DNA from: Methylobacterium longum
GTDB lineage: Bacteria > Pseudomonadota > Alphaproteobacteria > Rhizobiales > Beijerinckiaceae
Assembly: GCF_022179385.1 (NCBI RefSeq)
Contig: NZ_BPQS01000024.1
Location: forward strand, 1-64,000
Direction: 5' to 3'
Length of the DNA: 64,000 nucleotides
A model generated the notes under the pieces. It was not told where the DNA came from and ran no database searches. It saw only the letters and a list, made by a program, of their open reading frames with translations. Numbering within the stretch: position 1 is the first letter of the stretch; the number at the start of each line of letters is the position of its first letter. This document shows positions 52,783 to 64,000 of the stretch, in pieces. A program made the position numbers and the translations under genes.

Positions 52783-53142
52783 TCAAGCGGCGTCCGGGAC
52801 GGCATCTGCCTGAGCGGCGTGCAAGTCGCCCCAGGTCTTCAGTTCGCGGATGACCGGTTCCAGGGAGCGCCCGCGCGCGGTCAGGCTGTACTCCACCTTC
52901 GGAGGCACTTGGGCGTAGACCGTCCGGGTGACCAGACCGTCCGCCTCCATTTCGCGCAACTGGTTCGTGAGCATGCGCTGGGTCACGCTGGTCAGCCGCC
53001 GCCGGATCTCGGTGAAGCGCAGGGTCCCCTCCAGCAGGTGGAAGAGGATCACGCCCTTCCACTTGCCGTCGATGAACCGGAGGGTCGCCTCGACGGCGCA
53101 GCCGGGGCTGCAGGCGCCGGTGTGGCGGCGGATGCGGGGCAT
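52783..53142 (-). CDS. HxlR-type redox-sensing transcriptional regulator
   Basis: A 119-residue MarR/DUF24 (HxlR) regulator. The winged helix carries FIDGKWKGVILFHLLEGTLRFTEIRRRL and TQRMLTNQLREMEADGLVTR. Two N-terminal cysteines (Cys11 and Cys15, GACSPGCAVEA) match the thiol-sensing position of YodB/QorR-like members that respond to quinones and electrophiles. It is divergently transcribed from a quinone-reductase-like gene across 108 bases, the arrangement of QorR-qor pairs, so it probably represses that gene until thiols are modified. The regulatory role is inferred from this context. Confidence 0.9.
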   Translation of the reverse strand: MPRIRRHTGACSPGCAVEATLRFIDGKWKGVILFHLLEGTLRFTEIRRRLTSVTQRMLTNQLREMEADGLVTRTVYAQVPPKVEYSLTARGRSLEPVIRELKTWGDLHAAQADAVPDAA

Positions 53143-53250
53143 GGCGGTCTCCGACGGTATCGTTTCCGGCACTAGGGGCGTTTTATGTGCGTCCTTGCGG
53201 CGCGTGAAGACGGGCGGCATCTCCCGTGGCGACAGGTCGAGGAGAGCACG

Positions 53251-54270
53251 ATGCGCGCCGTCGGATACCGCAAGTCCCTGCCGATCACCGATCCCGAAGC
53301 CCTGGTCGATGGCGATCTGCCGCAGCCCGAGCCCGGCCCCCGCGACCTGCTCGTCCAGGTCGAGGCGGTCTCGGTGAACCCGGTCGACACCAAGGTCCGG
53401 CGCCGCGCCGAGCCGGAGGCCGGCGGCCTCAAGGTGCTGGGCTGGGACGCGGCCGGGACCGTCGTGGCCACGGGCGCGGAGGTCGCGGGCTTCTCCGTGG
53501 GCGACGCGGTGATGTATGCGGGCGACCTCACCCGGCCGGGGACGAACGCCCAGTTCCATTGCGTCGACGCCCGCCTCGTCGGGCACAAGCCGGCGCGCCT
53601 CGACTGGGCGCAGGCCGCCGCCCTGCCGCTCACCGCGATCACCGCCTGGGAGACCCTGTTCGACCGGCTCGACACGGGAAAGCCCGTGCCGGGCGCCGCA
53701 CCGGCGATCCTGATCGTCGGCGGGGCGGGGGGCGTCGGTTCGGTGGCGATCCAGCTCGCCCGGGCACTCACCGACCTCACCGTGATCGCCACCGCGTCGC
53801 GGCCCGAGACGGCGCAATGGTGCCGGGATCTCGGCGCCCACCACGTGGTCGACCATTCCAAACCCCTGGCGGCGGAGGTGGCGGCCCTGGGCCTCGGCGC
53901 GCCGGGCCTCGTCTTCTCCACGACCAGCACCGATGCCCACCTCGCCGCGATCGTGGAGCTGATCGCCCCGCAGGGGCGGCTGGCCCTGATCGACGATCCC
54001 GAGCGCCTCGACGTCGGGCTCCTCAAGCGCAAGAGCCTGTCGCTGCACTGGGAGTTCATGTTCACCCGCTCGATGTTCGGCACCGCCGACATCGCCGCCC
54101 AGGGCGCGCTCCTCGACGAGCTCGCCCGCCTCGTTGACGCGGGTCGCCTGCGCACCACCCTGGGTGAGCATTACGGGCGGATCGACGCCGAGAACCTCCG
54201 GCGCGCCCACGCGCGGATCGAGAGCGGGCGCGCCAGGGGCAAGATCGTGCTCGAAGGCTTTCCGGCGTGA
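53251..54270 (+). CDS. Zinc-free NADPH:quinone reductase-like MDR oxidoreductase
   Basis: A 339-residue medium-chain dehydrogenase/reductase of the quinone-reductase branch. The GroES-like N-terminal domain (about 1-130) has AVSVNPVDTKVRRR in place of the zinc-binding cysteines. The nucleotide-binding motif is LIVGGAGGVGSVAIQLAR (about 151-168). It fits the zinc-binding-ADH-like ZADH/YogA group. A GGAGAG site lies before ATG 53251. The divergent HxlR gene is its likely regulator and a cupin gene follows by 10 bases. Quinone or enone detoxification is the probable role. Confidence 0.9.
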   Translation: MRAVGYRKSLPITDPEALVDGDLPQPEPGPRDLLVQVEAVSVNPVDTKVRRRAEPEAGGLKVLGWDAAGTVVATGAEVAGFSVGDAVMYAGDLTRPGTNAQFHCVDARLVGHKPARLDWAQAAALPLTAITAWETLFDRLDTGKPVPGAAPAILIVGGAGGVGSVAIQLARALTDLTVIATASRPETAQWCRDLGAHHVVDHSKPLAAEVAALGLGAPGLVFSTTSTDAHLAAIVELIAPQGRLALIDDPERLDVGLLKRKSLSLHWEFMFTRSMFGTADIAAQGALLDELARLVDAGRLRTTLGEHYGRIDAENLRRAHARIESGRARGKIVLEGFPA

Positions 54271-54280
54271 GGGGGACGGG

Positions 54281-54697
54281 ATGGCGGAAACCGGGATCTT
54301 CGACGTGGCGGCGCTGGCGGCGGCCCTGCCCGACAGCGCCGCGACGCTCCTGGCCGACACCTACCTGACCGACCGGGCGGCGGCGAGCGCCCGGGTGTTC
54401 CGGGTCTACCGGCCGACCCCGCCGCACTATCACGCCACCTGCGACGAGTACCTGTACTGCCTGTCGGGCCGGGGCACCTTCTGGATGGGCGACCCCACCT
54501 CGGTGGCCGCGTTTGGCCCCGGCCAGCTGCTGTTCTTCGCCCGGGGCATCGTCCACGCCATGCCGGAGATCGAGTCCGGCGCGCCGGTGACCTTCCTGTC
54601 GATCGACACGCCCCGGCGGGCGCCCACCGACATCGTCTTCGTGAACCCGGAGGACGGCAGTCCGGCGACCTTCATGGCCCGCAACGCGGCCACCTGA
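54281..54697 (+). CDS. Cupin-domain protein cotranscribed with quinone reductase
   Basis: A 138-residue single-cupin protein. Motif 1 is PPHYHATCDEYLYCLSGRGTFWMG (about 47-70) and motif 2 GQLLFFARGIVHAMPEI, with the metal-binding His/His/Glu/His set. GGGGGACGGG precedes ATG 54281, 10 bases after the reductase stop, so it shares the HxlR-controlled operon. It could be a dioxygenase acting on the quinone's precursor, but the substrate is unknown. Confidence 0.85.
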   Translation: MAETGIFDVAALAAALPDSAATLLADTYLTDRAAASARVFRVYRPTPPHYHATCDEYLYCLSGRGTFWMGDPTSVAAFGPGQLLFFARGIVHAMPEIESGAPVTFLSIDTPRRAPTDIVFVNPEDGSPATFMARNAAT

Positions 54698-54728
54698 GCC
54701 TCGGACCGCCGCCGCGGATCTGAGATTC

Positions 54729-54772
54729 CGACCGGGGCCCCAGACCGGGGCCTCAGACCGGGGGCCTCAGAC
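54729..54772. repeat. Imperfect GACCGGGGCCTCA tandem repeat
   Basis: About three units of GACCGGGGCCTCA (with C/G variants) at the 3' end of the minus-strand MFS gene, overlapping its last codons and stop. Likely slippage-generated. Confidence 0.6.
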
Positions 54773-55942
54773 CCGCAGGGAGCGCCCGGCCGCCGCCACG
54801 CCGAGGAGCAGGGCGGCCACGATCAGGAAGGCGGCCGGCAGGCCGAGCCCCTGCGCGGCGAAGCCGATCAGGGCCGGGCCCGCCAGCACCCCGGCATAGC
54901 CCAGCGTCGTCACCGCCGGGACCGCCACGCTCTCGGGCATCGCCGTCTGGCGGCCGGCCGCCGTGAACAGGACCGGGACGATGTTGGCGCAGCCCGCCCC
55001 GACCAGGGCGTATCCGGCGAGCGCCGCCTCCCAGGCCGGCACCACGACCGAGAGCGCGAGGCCGGCCGCCGCCAGCAGGCCGCCGAGGATCACGACCTTC
55101 CGCCGGCCGAGCCGGGCCACGATGGCGTCGCCGGCAAGACGCCCGGCCGTCATCGTGACCGAGAAGGCCGCGTAGCCGAGCGCCGCCCAGGCTGGATCGA
55201 GCCCCCGGTGCTGGATCAGGAACAGGGCGCTCCAGTCCAGGGCCGAGCCCTCGGTGAGGAACACCACGAAGCAGAGCAGGCCCAGCACCAGCACGATGCC
55301 CCGGGGCAGCGCGAGGGCGGGGCCGCTTCCCCGGGCCCGGCCGGCCGGCAGGATGCCGGGCCACGCGGCCGCGAACAGGGCCGCGATCCCGGCGACCAGG
55401 AGCAGCACGCTCCAGCCCGCACCCAGCCCGGCGGCCAGCAGGCCGCTGGCGACCAGCGCCCCCAGGATGCAGCCGAGGCTGTAGAGGCCGTGGAAGCCCG
55501 ACATCATCGGGCGCCCGCTCGCGCGCTCCACCACCACCGCCTGCAGGTTCATGACGCAGTCGATCGCCCCCATCCCAGCCCCGAACAGCAGCAGCGCCCC
55601 GGTGAGCGGCACGAGGCCCGCGCCCACGGCCAGCACCGGCAGGGCGAGGCCGAGCGCGAGCGTCCCGGCGAGCAGGACCGGCCGGAAGCCGAGCCGCGCG
55701 GCCGCCGCCCCGGCGCTCGGCATCGCCAGGAGCGAGCCGACGCCGAAGGTGAGGAGCAGCAGGCCCAGTCCCGCCGCGTCGAGGCCGGCGCGGTCCTTCA
55801 CCAGCGGCACCAGCGGCGCCCAGGTGGCGTTGGCGATGCCGACGATCAGGAACAGCAGCCGGGTGGACAGCCGCTGCGCGCTCGCGGCTCGGTCGTCGGC
55901 CCGGCTGGGGGCGGCCGGGGCGGTCAGGTCGAGCGCGGGCAT
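54767..55942 (-). CDS. MFS transporter, YbjJ-like
   Basis: A 391-residue, 12-helix MFS protein of the YbjJ/fucose-permease-like group. Blocks include FLIVGIANATWAPLVPLVKDRAGLD at the first helix, GFHGLYSLGCILGALVASGL in helices 5-6 and FLTEGSALDWSALFLIQHRGLDPAWAALGYAAFSVTMTAGRL in helices 7-8. There is no adjacent metabolic gene to indicate a substrate. ATG 55942 gives a short polar N-terminus. It is convergent with the cupin gene and divergent from uvrA. Confidence 0.88.
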   Translation of the reverse strand: MPALDLTAPAAPSRADDRAASAQRLSTRLLFLIVGIANATWAPLVPLVKDRAGLDAAGLGLLLLTFGVGSLLAMPSAGAAAARLGFRPVLLAGTLALGLALPVLAVGAGLVPLTGALLLFGAGMGAIDCVMNLQAVVVERASGRPMMSGFHGLYSLGCILGALVASGLLAAGLGAGWSVLLLVAGIAALFAAAWPGILPAGRARGSGPALALPRGIVLVLGLLCFVVFLTEGSALDWSALFLIQHRGLDPAWAALGYAAFSVTMTAGRLAGDAIVARLGRRKVVILGGLLAAAGLALSVVVPAWEAALAGYALVGAGCANIVPVLFTAAGRQTAMPESVAVPAVTTLGYAGVLAGPALIGFAAQGLGLPAAFLIVAALLLGVAAAGRSLRV

Positions 55943-56437
55943 CGGCACCTGTCGAGGATGAGGATCCGGGGGCGGATCCGGCGACGTGGGATCCCGGCTC
56001 CCGCGGTGCAACACCGGCCGTGGGCGGGATCTGGCCAAGCGGGGCCGCCCGAGCCGGCCGCGGCCGGGCTCGGCCCCGCCGTCAGCGGAGGACCGCGGGG
56101 CGACCCGGGGCCGCACGGCCGCACCGCCTGCGAGGGTTCCGGCGTGCTGCGCGGCGCGATCCTGGCGTGCTGCGCGGCGCGGTCCTGGCGTGCTGCGCGG
56201 CGCGGTCCTGGGTTGCATCGCGGCGCGTGCGCGGACGGTCGCGCATTCACGGAGCGGTTGCCGCCGTACGCGTTTCGTTCTAGCAAGGGCGGCGCATGAC
56301 GGGCCTGCGTCCCGCCGGCCCCACCTTGCCGTCGGCCCCCTCGGGCTCGACATGAGTCGGAGCGGCGGCTGGCCCGTGCGCGAATCCGATCCGGATCCGA
56401 TCCGACTGCGTCGACGCCTCGAAAGACCGCTGCCCTC
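55943..56437. other. Intergenic region upstream of uvrA with a 23-bp tandem repeat
   Basis: 495 bases between the divergent MFS and uvrA genes, holding the 23-mer array at 56143-56211 and no recognisable gene. No LexA-box-like GTTC-n7-GTTC was recognised in the stretch before uvrA, although GAACGAAAC-type sequence occurs on the minus strand near 56270. Confidence 0.5.
56143..56211. repeat. 23-bp minisatellite, three units
   Basis: CGTGCTGCGCGGCGCGGTCC-type units of 23 bases repeat three times (56143-56165, 56166-56188, 56189-56211; the first differs by one base), followed by a degenerate fourth. Confidence 0.9.
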
Positions 56438-59590
<3,153 letters not shown>

Positions 59591-60124
59591 CCGCGCGCGC
59601 CGTCGGCGCCTGCCGCGCAAGGATTCGCGGCTTGAGCGAACCCGGCAGAATCTGCCGGGTGCCGGCCGCCATCGCCCCGGCTCGGGCGCTGATTCGCGCC
59701 GTCCGGCGGCGGACCGGGCCCCGCGCGGGCCGGCCCGGACGCGGATTCGGACCGGTGGGGTGTCCCGGCGGTCTCCGCGATCGCCCGGCCGGGCTTGCCG
59801 GATCCTCCCGACCTCGCGGGCGGCAACAGCTTGACCATTCAGCGGTATTTTGCCGGAACGGCCGTCAGGCTCCTGCCTGGGGATAGTGTTGCATCGCCGC
59901 AAAAATGAGGCTTTTGCGCAACGGTTGGGCCGGTTTTGGCCTGTCAGCGAGCATTCCACTGTCTTTCCGAGGGTCTCTGTAGAATAGTCGCAGACGTTGA
60001 GACGGGCAGGCTCCGTGGGGGCGCTCGACACTTCCGAAGCCGGCGGCCGCGATAGGCGAGCAGACCGGCAGGGATGTGCCGAATGCGGGACGGATGCCGT
60101 GGGACCTTGGGAAGGAATGACAAA
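59591..60124. other. Intergenic region between uvrA and the outer-membrane protein gene
   Basis: 534 bases. A perfect 10-bp-arm inverted repeat (ACCCGGCAGA-a-TCTGCCGGGT, 59640-59660) may end uvrA transcription, though no T tract follows. The last 250 bases are less GC-rich and probably contain the promoter of the outer-membrane gene (TAGAAT at 59980-59985 is a possible -10 element). A long leader of about 140 bases would follow. Confidence 0.5.
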
Positions 60125-61102
60125 ATGATGAAGAACTGGCTCGCGGCCGGCGCGGTCGCGCTCACGGTCGGCATGACGTCGACCATCGCTCAGGCGCAGA
60201 CCACCACGATCCCGGGCGAGCAGGTCGGCCTCGCCACCGGCGCGCCCCTGCCCGAGGGCGTCTACGCGCTCAATACCTTCGCCTACCGCCTGACCCCCAA
60301 TGTCGGGCCCGGCGCCTCGGCGGTCGATGTCGGCGTCAACATCCCCGTCCTCGTCTGGTCGACCCCGCTGGTGCTCGCCGGCGGCCGCGTCGAGCTCCTC
60401 CTCGCCCCGCCGACCGTGTTCACCTTCGGTAAGAACCGCGGCGCCAACACCCTCCGCGATATTTCGATCAACGTCGGCACCTTCGTGGGCGGCATCTGGG
60501 CCTTCGATCTCGGCAACAACTTCGGCGTCAGCTTGCTCGGCGGTACCTACCTCAACGAGCTGAACGGCGACCGCGGCGTCCTGGTCACCAGAGGCGGTGC
60601 TCTGGCGGCCGCTCCGGTGCTCGGGCAGCTCGCCTCGAACACCTACCGCTTCGGCATCGCGGGCAGCTACACCGGCAACGGCTATAACCTGACCGCCAAC
60701 CTGACGGCGAACATCTACGACTCGCCGGCGAAGTTCCCGGGCTTCAACACGGTCGGCTTCGGCAACACCCGCGGTCCGTTCAACATCTCCGACTCGCTGA
60801 ACCTCGACCTCACGGCGACCAAGAAGTTCGGCAACTTCGAGATCGGCGCGATCGGCTACGGCACCTACAACTTCGACATCAGCCAGACCAGCCTGGCCGC
60901 CGGCAACCGCGGCTACTTCGCCCTCGGCGGCCTGATCGGCTACGACTTCGGCAAGTTCACCGCGCAGGTCTACGCGGCCCGCTACGTGGCGGTGTCCGTG
61001 CCGCGCTCCGAGGCCACCGAGGTGTTCGGCCGCATCATCGTGCCGCTCTACTCCCCGACCCCGGCCGCCCCGCCGCCGGCCCCGCTGGTCCGCAAGTACT
61101 GA
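60125..61102 (+). CDS. Outer-membrane beta-barrel protein (MetA-pathway/phenol-type transporter family)
   Basis: A 325-residue exported protein. The signal peptide is MMKNWLAAGAVALTVGMTSTIAQAQ. The mature part alternates polar and hydrophobic residues in many short strands (GIAGSYTGNGYNLTANLTANIY, FEIGAIGYGTYNFDI) as in a beta-barrel, resembling the family named for the phenol-degradation MetA pathway outer-membrane proteins. An AAGGAA site lies before ATG 60125. The C-terminus is Pro-rich and ends in Tyr instead of the usual terminal Phe. Codon use is strongly biased and the leader AT-richer, which suggests high expression. The substrate is unknown. Confidence 0.85.
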   Translation: MMKNWLAAGAVALTVGMTSTIAQAQTTTIPGEQVGLATGAPLPEGVYALNTFAYRLTPNVGPGASAVDVGVNIPVLVWSTPLVLAGGRVELLLAPPTVFTFGKNRGANTLRDISINVGTFVGGIWAFDLGNNFGVSLLGGTYLNELNGDRGVLVTRGGALAAAPVLGQLASNTYRFGIAGSYTGNGYNLTANLTANIYDSPAKFPGFNTVGFGNTRGPFNISDSLNLDLTATKKFGNFEIGAIGYGTYNFDISQTSLAAGNRGYFALGGLIGYDFGKFTAQVYAARYVAVSVPRSEATEVFGRIIVPLYSPTPAAPPPAPLVRKY

Positions 61103-61337
61103 GACGCCGGTTCCCCGCCGCCCGGCGGGGAATCCCGGATCTCCGACAGAGCGTCCTCCGGGACGTCGCACCGTCCGGCGCCGCGCCGGGCGGTGTTTTC
61201 GTGTGCGCCGGGCGGTGCGGCCAATGGCCTGCCGCGACGGCCCCGCGGGTGTTGCGGGCGGCCCGAACGTCCTATTGTGAGACGATTTCGCGTGCCCGGC
61301 ACCGGCCGGCGCGTGCCGAACGAGCCGAAGGACCATC

Positions 61338-62312
61338 ATGGCGACGCAGGGCGAGTGGAAGATCCCCGCGCAGGCCCAGCCCAGGCCTGCGGATTACGGC
61401 TACGACCTCGACCGGGCGCTCTCGGCGGTGCTCGCCCTGTCGGCGCGGGTGCCGGAGGGCGCCTTCACGGCCGAGACGCTGGGCACCGAGCGGGCCGGCA
61501 ACGGCGTGGTGATCCGCGAGGACGGCCTCGTGCTCACCATCGGCTACCTCGTCACCGAGGCCGAGAGCGTCTGGCTGACCACCCGGGACGGCCGCTCGGT
61601 GCCGGGCCACGTGGTGGGGTTCGACGCCGCCACCGGCTTCGGCCTCGTCCAGGCGCTGGGCGACCTCGGCGTGCCGGCCCTGCCCCTCGGCCGCTCGGCC
61701 GGGCTGAAGACCGGCGACCGAGCGGTCCTGGCCGGGGCGGGCGGGCGCCAGCGCTGCGTCGCCGTCGAGGTCGTGGCCCGGCAGGAATTCGCCGGCTACT
61801 GGGAATACGTGCTGGACGAGGCCCTGTTCACCGCCCCCTCCCACCCGCACTGGGGCGGCACCGCGCTGATCGGCCCCGAGGGCGATCTGCTGGGGATCGG
61901 CTCGCTGCAACTGCAGCAGGGTGGCTCCGGCAGCGCGCGCCCGATCAACATGGTGGTGCCGATCGATCTCCTGCCGCCGATCCTCGACGACCTCGCCACG
62001 CGCGGGCGCGCGAACCGGCCGCCGCGCCCCTGGCTCGGCCTCTACGCCACCGAGAGCGAGGAGGGCATCGTGGTGATGGGGCTGGCCGATGGCGGCCCGG
62101 CCGAGTCCGGCGGTCTGCAGGCCGGCGACGTGATCGAGGCGGTGGCGGGCGAGCCCGTGGCGGATCTCGCCGCCCTGTTCCGCAGCGTCTGGGCCCTGGG
62201 CGAGGCGGGGGTGCGGGTGCCGCTGACCGTCCGCCGGGACGGACGCGGTATCAAGCTCGCCCTCGTCTCCGGGGACCGGGAGCGGTTCCTGCGGACGCCC
62301 TCGCTGCACTGA
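61338..62312 (+). CDS. Catalytically inactive HtrA-like protein with PDZ domain (pseudo-protease)
   Basis: A 324-residue protein with the trypsin-like HtrA fold followed by one PDZ domain (about 225-315; GLQAGDVIEAVAGEPV). All three catalytic positions are changed: Tyr70 replaces His (LTIGYLVTEAE), Gly100 replaces Asp (DAATGFGLVQAL) and Trp172 replaces Ser (HPHWGGTALIG instead of NPGNSGGAL). There is no signal peptide, so it is probably cytoplasmic. It is full length without frameshifts, so it is a conserved pseudo-enzyme, perhaps a peptide-binding scaffold or chaperone. ATG 61338 begins the protein. Confidence 0.88.
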   Translation: MATQGEWKIPAQAQPRPADYGYDLDRALSAVLALSARVPEGAFTAETLGTERAGNGVVIREDGLVLTIGYLVTEAESVWLTTRDGRSVPGHVVGFDAATGFGLVQALGDLGVPALPLGRSAGLKTGDRAVLAGAGGRQRCVAVEVVARQEFAGYWEYVLDEALFTAPSHPHWGGTALIGPEGDLLGIGSLQLQQGGSGSARPINMVVPIDLLPPILDDLATRGRANRPPRPWLGLYATESEEGIVVMGLADGGPAESGGLQAGDVIEAVAGEPVADLAALFRSVWALGEAGVRVPLTVRRDGRGIKLALVSGDRERFLRTPSLH

Positions 62313-62471
62313 TCGGCCGCACGCAACTTTTGCTGCACCCGCGACGTTGCCCGCGCGCCGCCGCGGGCCTGTCTGAGGCACAACCTCTGGCTCAGCGTCG
62401 GTTCAGGCGGCGGCGGCCAATCTCCCGGAACCGGCTGCCGATCCGCCGGACGTGAGTGAGGAGATCCAGTC

Positions 62472-62738
62472 ATGACGATTCTGAGCGCACCGCGCGCGAA
62501 GGCGCTCGTTGTGGCCGCCGCGATCGCCGGCGGCCTGGGGCTTGCGGGCTCCGCCCAGGCGGCGGGCGGCTGCGGCCCCGGCTTCCATCCCAATCCCTGG
62601 GGCATCTGCCGCCCGAACTGGGGTCCCCGCCCCTACGGATACTGGCGTCGGCCGGCCTATTACGGCGGCTACGGATACGCCCGGCCGCGCCCGTTCTACC
62701 GTCCCTACGGCTTCTACGGGCCGCGCCCGTTCTACTGA
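62472..62738 (+). CDS. GCG_CRPN-type small secreted peptide
   Basis: An 88-residue exported peptide. A signal peptide (about 1-30, ending AGSAQA) is followed by the motif GCGPGFHPNPWGICRPN that defines the GCG_CRPN prefix-to-repeats family, then a Tyr/Gly/Arg/Pro-rich tail (YGYWRRPAYYGGYGYARP). The two cysteines may pair. Function is unknown; the family is common in Methylobacterium and Bradyrhizobium. GAGGAGA lies 8-14 bases upstream. Confidence 0.88.
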   Translation: MTILSAPRAKALVVAAAIAGGLGLAGSAQAAGGCGPGFHPNPWGICRPNWGPRPYGYWRRPAYYGGYGYARPRPFYRPYGFYGPRPFY

Positions 62739-62766
62739 GCCGCAGGGCCCGTCGCTCGCCTCTCGA

Positions 62767-62794
62767 GGGCGCCCCGTCCACCGGCGGGGCGCCC
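62767..62794 (+). terminator. Strong hairpin after the GCG_CRPN gene
   Basis: GGGCGCCCCG and CGGGGCGCCC arms enclose a loop of about 8 bases; a short TT rather than a long T tract follows. Its position 28 bases after the stop suggests a terminator. Confidence 0.7.
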
Positions 62795-63012
62795 TTCGCG
62801 CGTCCGGAGGGCGGGTTCCGCATGCGCCCAAAGTATGACCATCCGGAATGCTTGCCGGAATCTTAAGCTCGATATGCAAATCCCGCAGGTCTGATGCTTG
62901 AGCTTACGCCTCCTACCGCGCTGCGGCAGGCTTATATGTGCGTTGCACCAACAAGAGGCAGCGATGCGCAACGAGGCGCCATCGTCTGCCCGAGCAGAGG
63001 TCACAGCACACC

Positions 63013-63159
63013 ATGTCCGCCGCCCGTAGCGTCCTGACCCGCGTCCGCGCCTATCTCCGGTACCGCGACACCGTTTCCCAGCTTTCCCGCCTCTCGGATC
63101 GGGATCTCGCCGATCTCGGCATCAGCCGCAGCGAGATCCGCGGCGTCGCCCGCGTCTGA
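63013..63159 (+). CDS. DUF1127 domain small protein
   Basis: A 48-residue basic peptide with YRDTVSQLSRLSDRDLADLGISRSEIRGVAR, the DUF1127 (YjiS-like) signature. Such arginine-rich peptides are widespread in Alphaproteobacteria; in Agrobacterium and Rhodobacter some influence phosphate or RNA metabolism. ATG 63013 begins the peptide. The preceding AT-rich stretch (62930-62945, TTATATG) may be part of its promoter. Confidence 0.9.
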   Translation: MSAARSVLTRVRAYLRYRDTVSQLSRLSDRDLADLGISRSEIRGVARV

Positions 63160-63258
63160 TCCCGGCCCCCGCCTGCCCCATCGCGAGGATTCCGCGACGG
63201 AATCTTCGAAGGACCGCCGCCCGTTGATCCGGATGGCGGTCCTTCGCTATTCTGAGAC

Positions 63259-64000
63259 ATGACACAGACCATCCACATCGTCGGCGGCGGCCTCGCGGGA
63301 TCCGAGGCCGCCTGGCAGGTGGCCGAAGCCGGCCACCGCGCCGTGATCCACGAGATGCGCCCGGTGCGCGGCACCGAGGCCCACCAGACCGACAGCCTGG
63401 CCGAACTCGTCTGCTCCAACTCGTTCCGGTCCGACGACCCGGAGGGCAACGCCGTCGGGCTGCTGCACCAGGAGATGCGCAGCCTCGGTTCGCTGATCAT
63501 GCGGGCGGCCGACGCCAACCAAGTGCCGGCGGGCGGAGCCCTGGCGGTGGACCGCGAGGGCTTCGCCGCCGCCGTGACCCGGGCGCTGGAGCGGCACCCG
63601 AACGTTACCCTCGTCCGCGGGGAGGTCGCGGGCCTGCCGCCGGAGGAGTGGGGGCCCTGCATCGTCGCCACCGGCCCGCTCACCGCCCCGACGCTCGCCG
63701 AGGGCATCCGGGACCTCACCGGGGCCGAGTCCCTCGCCTTCTTCGACGCGATCGCGCCGATCGTCCATCGCGACTCCATCGACATGGACGTGGCGTGGTT
63801 CCAGTCCCGCTACGACAAGCCGGGCCCCGGCGGCTCCGGGGCCGACTACCTGAACTGCCCGATGGACCGGGCGCAGTACGACGCCTTCGTGGCGGCCCTC
63901 GTGGCGGGGGAGAAGATCGGGTTCAAGCAGTGGGAGGGCACGCCCTACTTCGACGGCTGCCTGCCCATCGAGGTGATGGCCGAGCGCGGGCCCGAGACCC
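63259..64000 (+). CDS. trmFO: Methylenetetrahydrofolate-tRNA-(uracil-5-)-methyltransferase TrmFO, truncated by window end
   Basis: The first 247 codons of TrmFO (formerly Gid), which makes ribothymidine-54 in tRNA using methylene-THF and FAD. The N-terminal flavin motif is IHIVGGGLAGSEAAWQVAE, followed by TDSLAELVCSNSFRSDD, YLNCPMDRAQYDAF and KQWEGTPYFDGCLPIEVMAERG, all TrmFO-specific blocks. ATG 63259 is the start and the frame runs off the window end. The rest of the gene lies beyond position 64000. Confidence 0.95.
   Translation, partial: MTQTIHIVGGGLAGSEAAWQVAEAGHRAVIHEMRPVRGTEAHQTDSLAELVCSNSFRSDDPEGNAVGLLHQEMRSLGSLIMRAADANQVPAGGALAVDREGFAAAVTRALERHPNVTLVRGEVAGLPPEEWGPCIVATGPLTAPTLAEGIRDLTGAESLAFFDAIAPIVHRDSIDMDVAWFQSRYDKPGPGGSGADYLNCPMDRAQYDAFVAALVAGEKIGFKQWEGTPYFDGCLPIEVMAERGPET

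Overview
The window is a very GC-rich alphaproteobacterial chromosome segment. It is best explained as Methylobacterium or Methylorubrum (Rhizobiales, plant-associated methylotroph). The evidence is a MucR-type regulator, an ACC deaminase with its Lrp-type regulator, HWE and HisKA_2 sensor kinases, a Pao-type molybdenum aldehyde oxidase, oxalate decarboxylase, a GCG_CRPN secreted peptide, a DUF1127 peptide and many short intergenic palindromes. Housekeeping genes (initiator tRNA, rarA, purD, rlmB, uvrA, trmFO) show that this is chromosome, not plasmid. The genus is inferred from gene content; no phylogeny was run.

Layout. 1-9.7 kb: initiator tRNA, mucR, a Do-type protease, rarA, an 11-bp minisatellite, acdR/acdS, gamma-glutamyltransferase and purD. 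9.7-18.5 kb: a secreted peptide, Tat-exported oxalate decarboxylase, an orphan efflux adaptor, and an operon of molybdenum aldehyde oxidase genes followed by a DapA-family aldolase. 18.5-24 kb: a GAF histidine kinase, an unrecognised protein with an SLGDNCEFG motif, a His-rich cupin, a MetQ-like binding protein and an alpha/beta hydrolase. 24-25.6 kb: a 1.6-kb repeat-rich non-coding stretch holding an inverted copy of the 3' end of the neighbouring helicase gene. 25.6-33.2 kb: a minus-strand run of six genes headed by a tandem glycine riboswitch. 33.5-43.1 kb: GST, DoxX, argE, an HWE kinase, carbonic anhydrase with a SulP transporter, and small exported peptides. 43.3-45.7 kb: a RepA-like initiator with iterons, a DnaA-like box and a HARE-HTH gene, resembling an embedded plasmid replicon. 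45.9-56 kb: rlmB, an MFS/amidohydrolase pair, a NIT-domain chemoreceptor, an HxlR/quinone-reductase/cupin unit and a second MFS carrier. 56.4-64 kb: uvrA, an outer-membrane protein, a catalytically dead HtrA-like protein, two small peptides and the 5' part of trmFO.

The most notable system is the riboswitch-headed operon at 28.1-33.2 kb. A glycine sensor precedes a DadA-type flavoprotein, a fold-type-II PLP lyase, a DSD1-type 3-hydroxyaspartate aldolase and an ornithine-cyclodeaminase-family reductase. The last three resemble the condensation, deamination and reduction steps of the beta-hydroxyaspartate cycle (BhcC, BhcB, BhcD). A flavoprotein stands where the BhcA aminotransferase would be expected. 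I infer a glycine-induced route that oxidises one glycine to glyoxylate, condenses it with a second glycine and ends at aspartate. The riboswitch is read directly from the sequence; the pathway is inference.

Other points of interest are the iteron replicon within chromosomal genes, the inverted duplication of the helicase tail, the pseudo-protease lacking all three catalytic residues, and several minisatellites confined to intergenic DNA.
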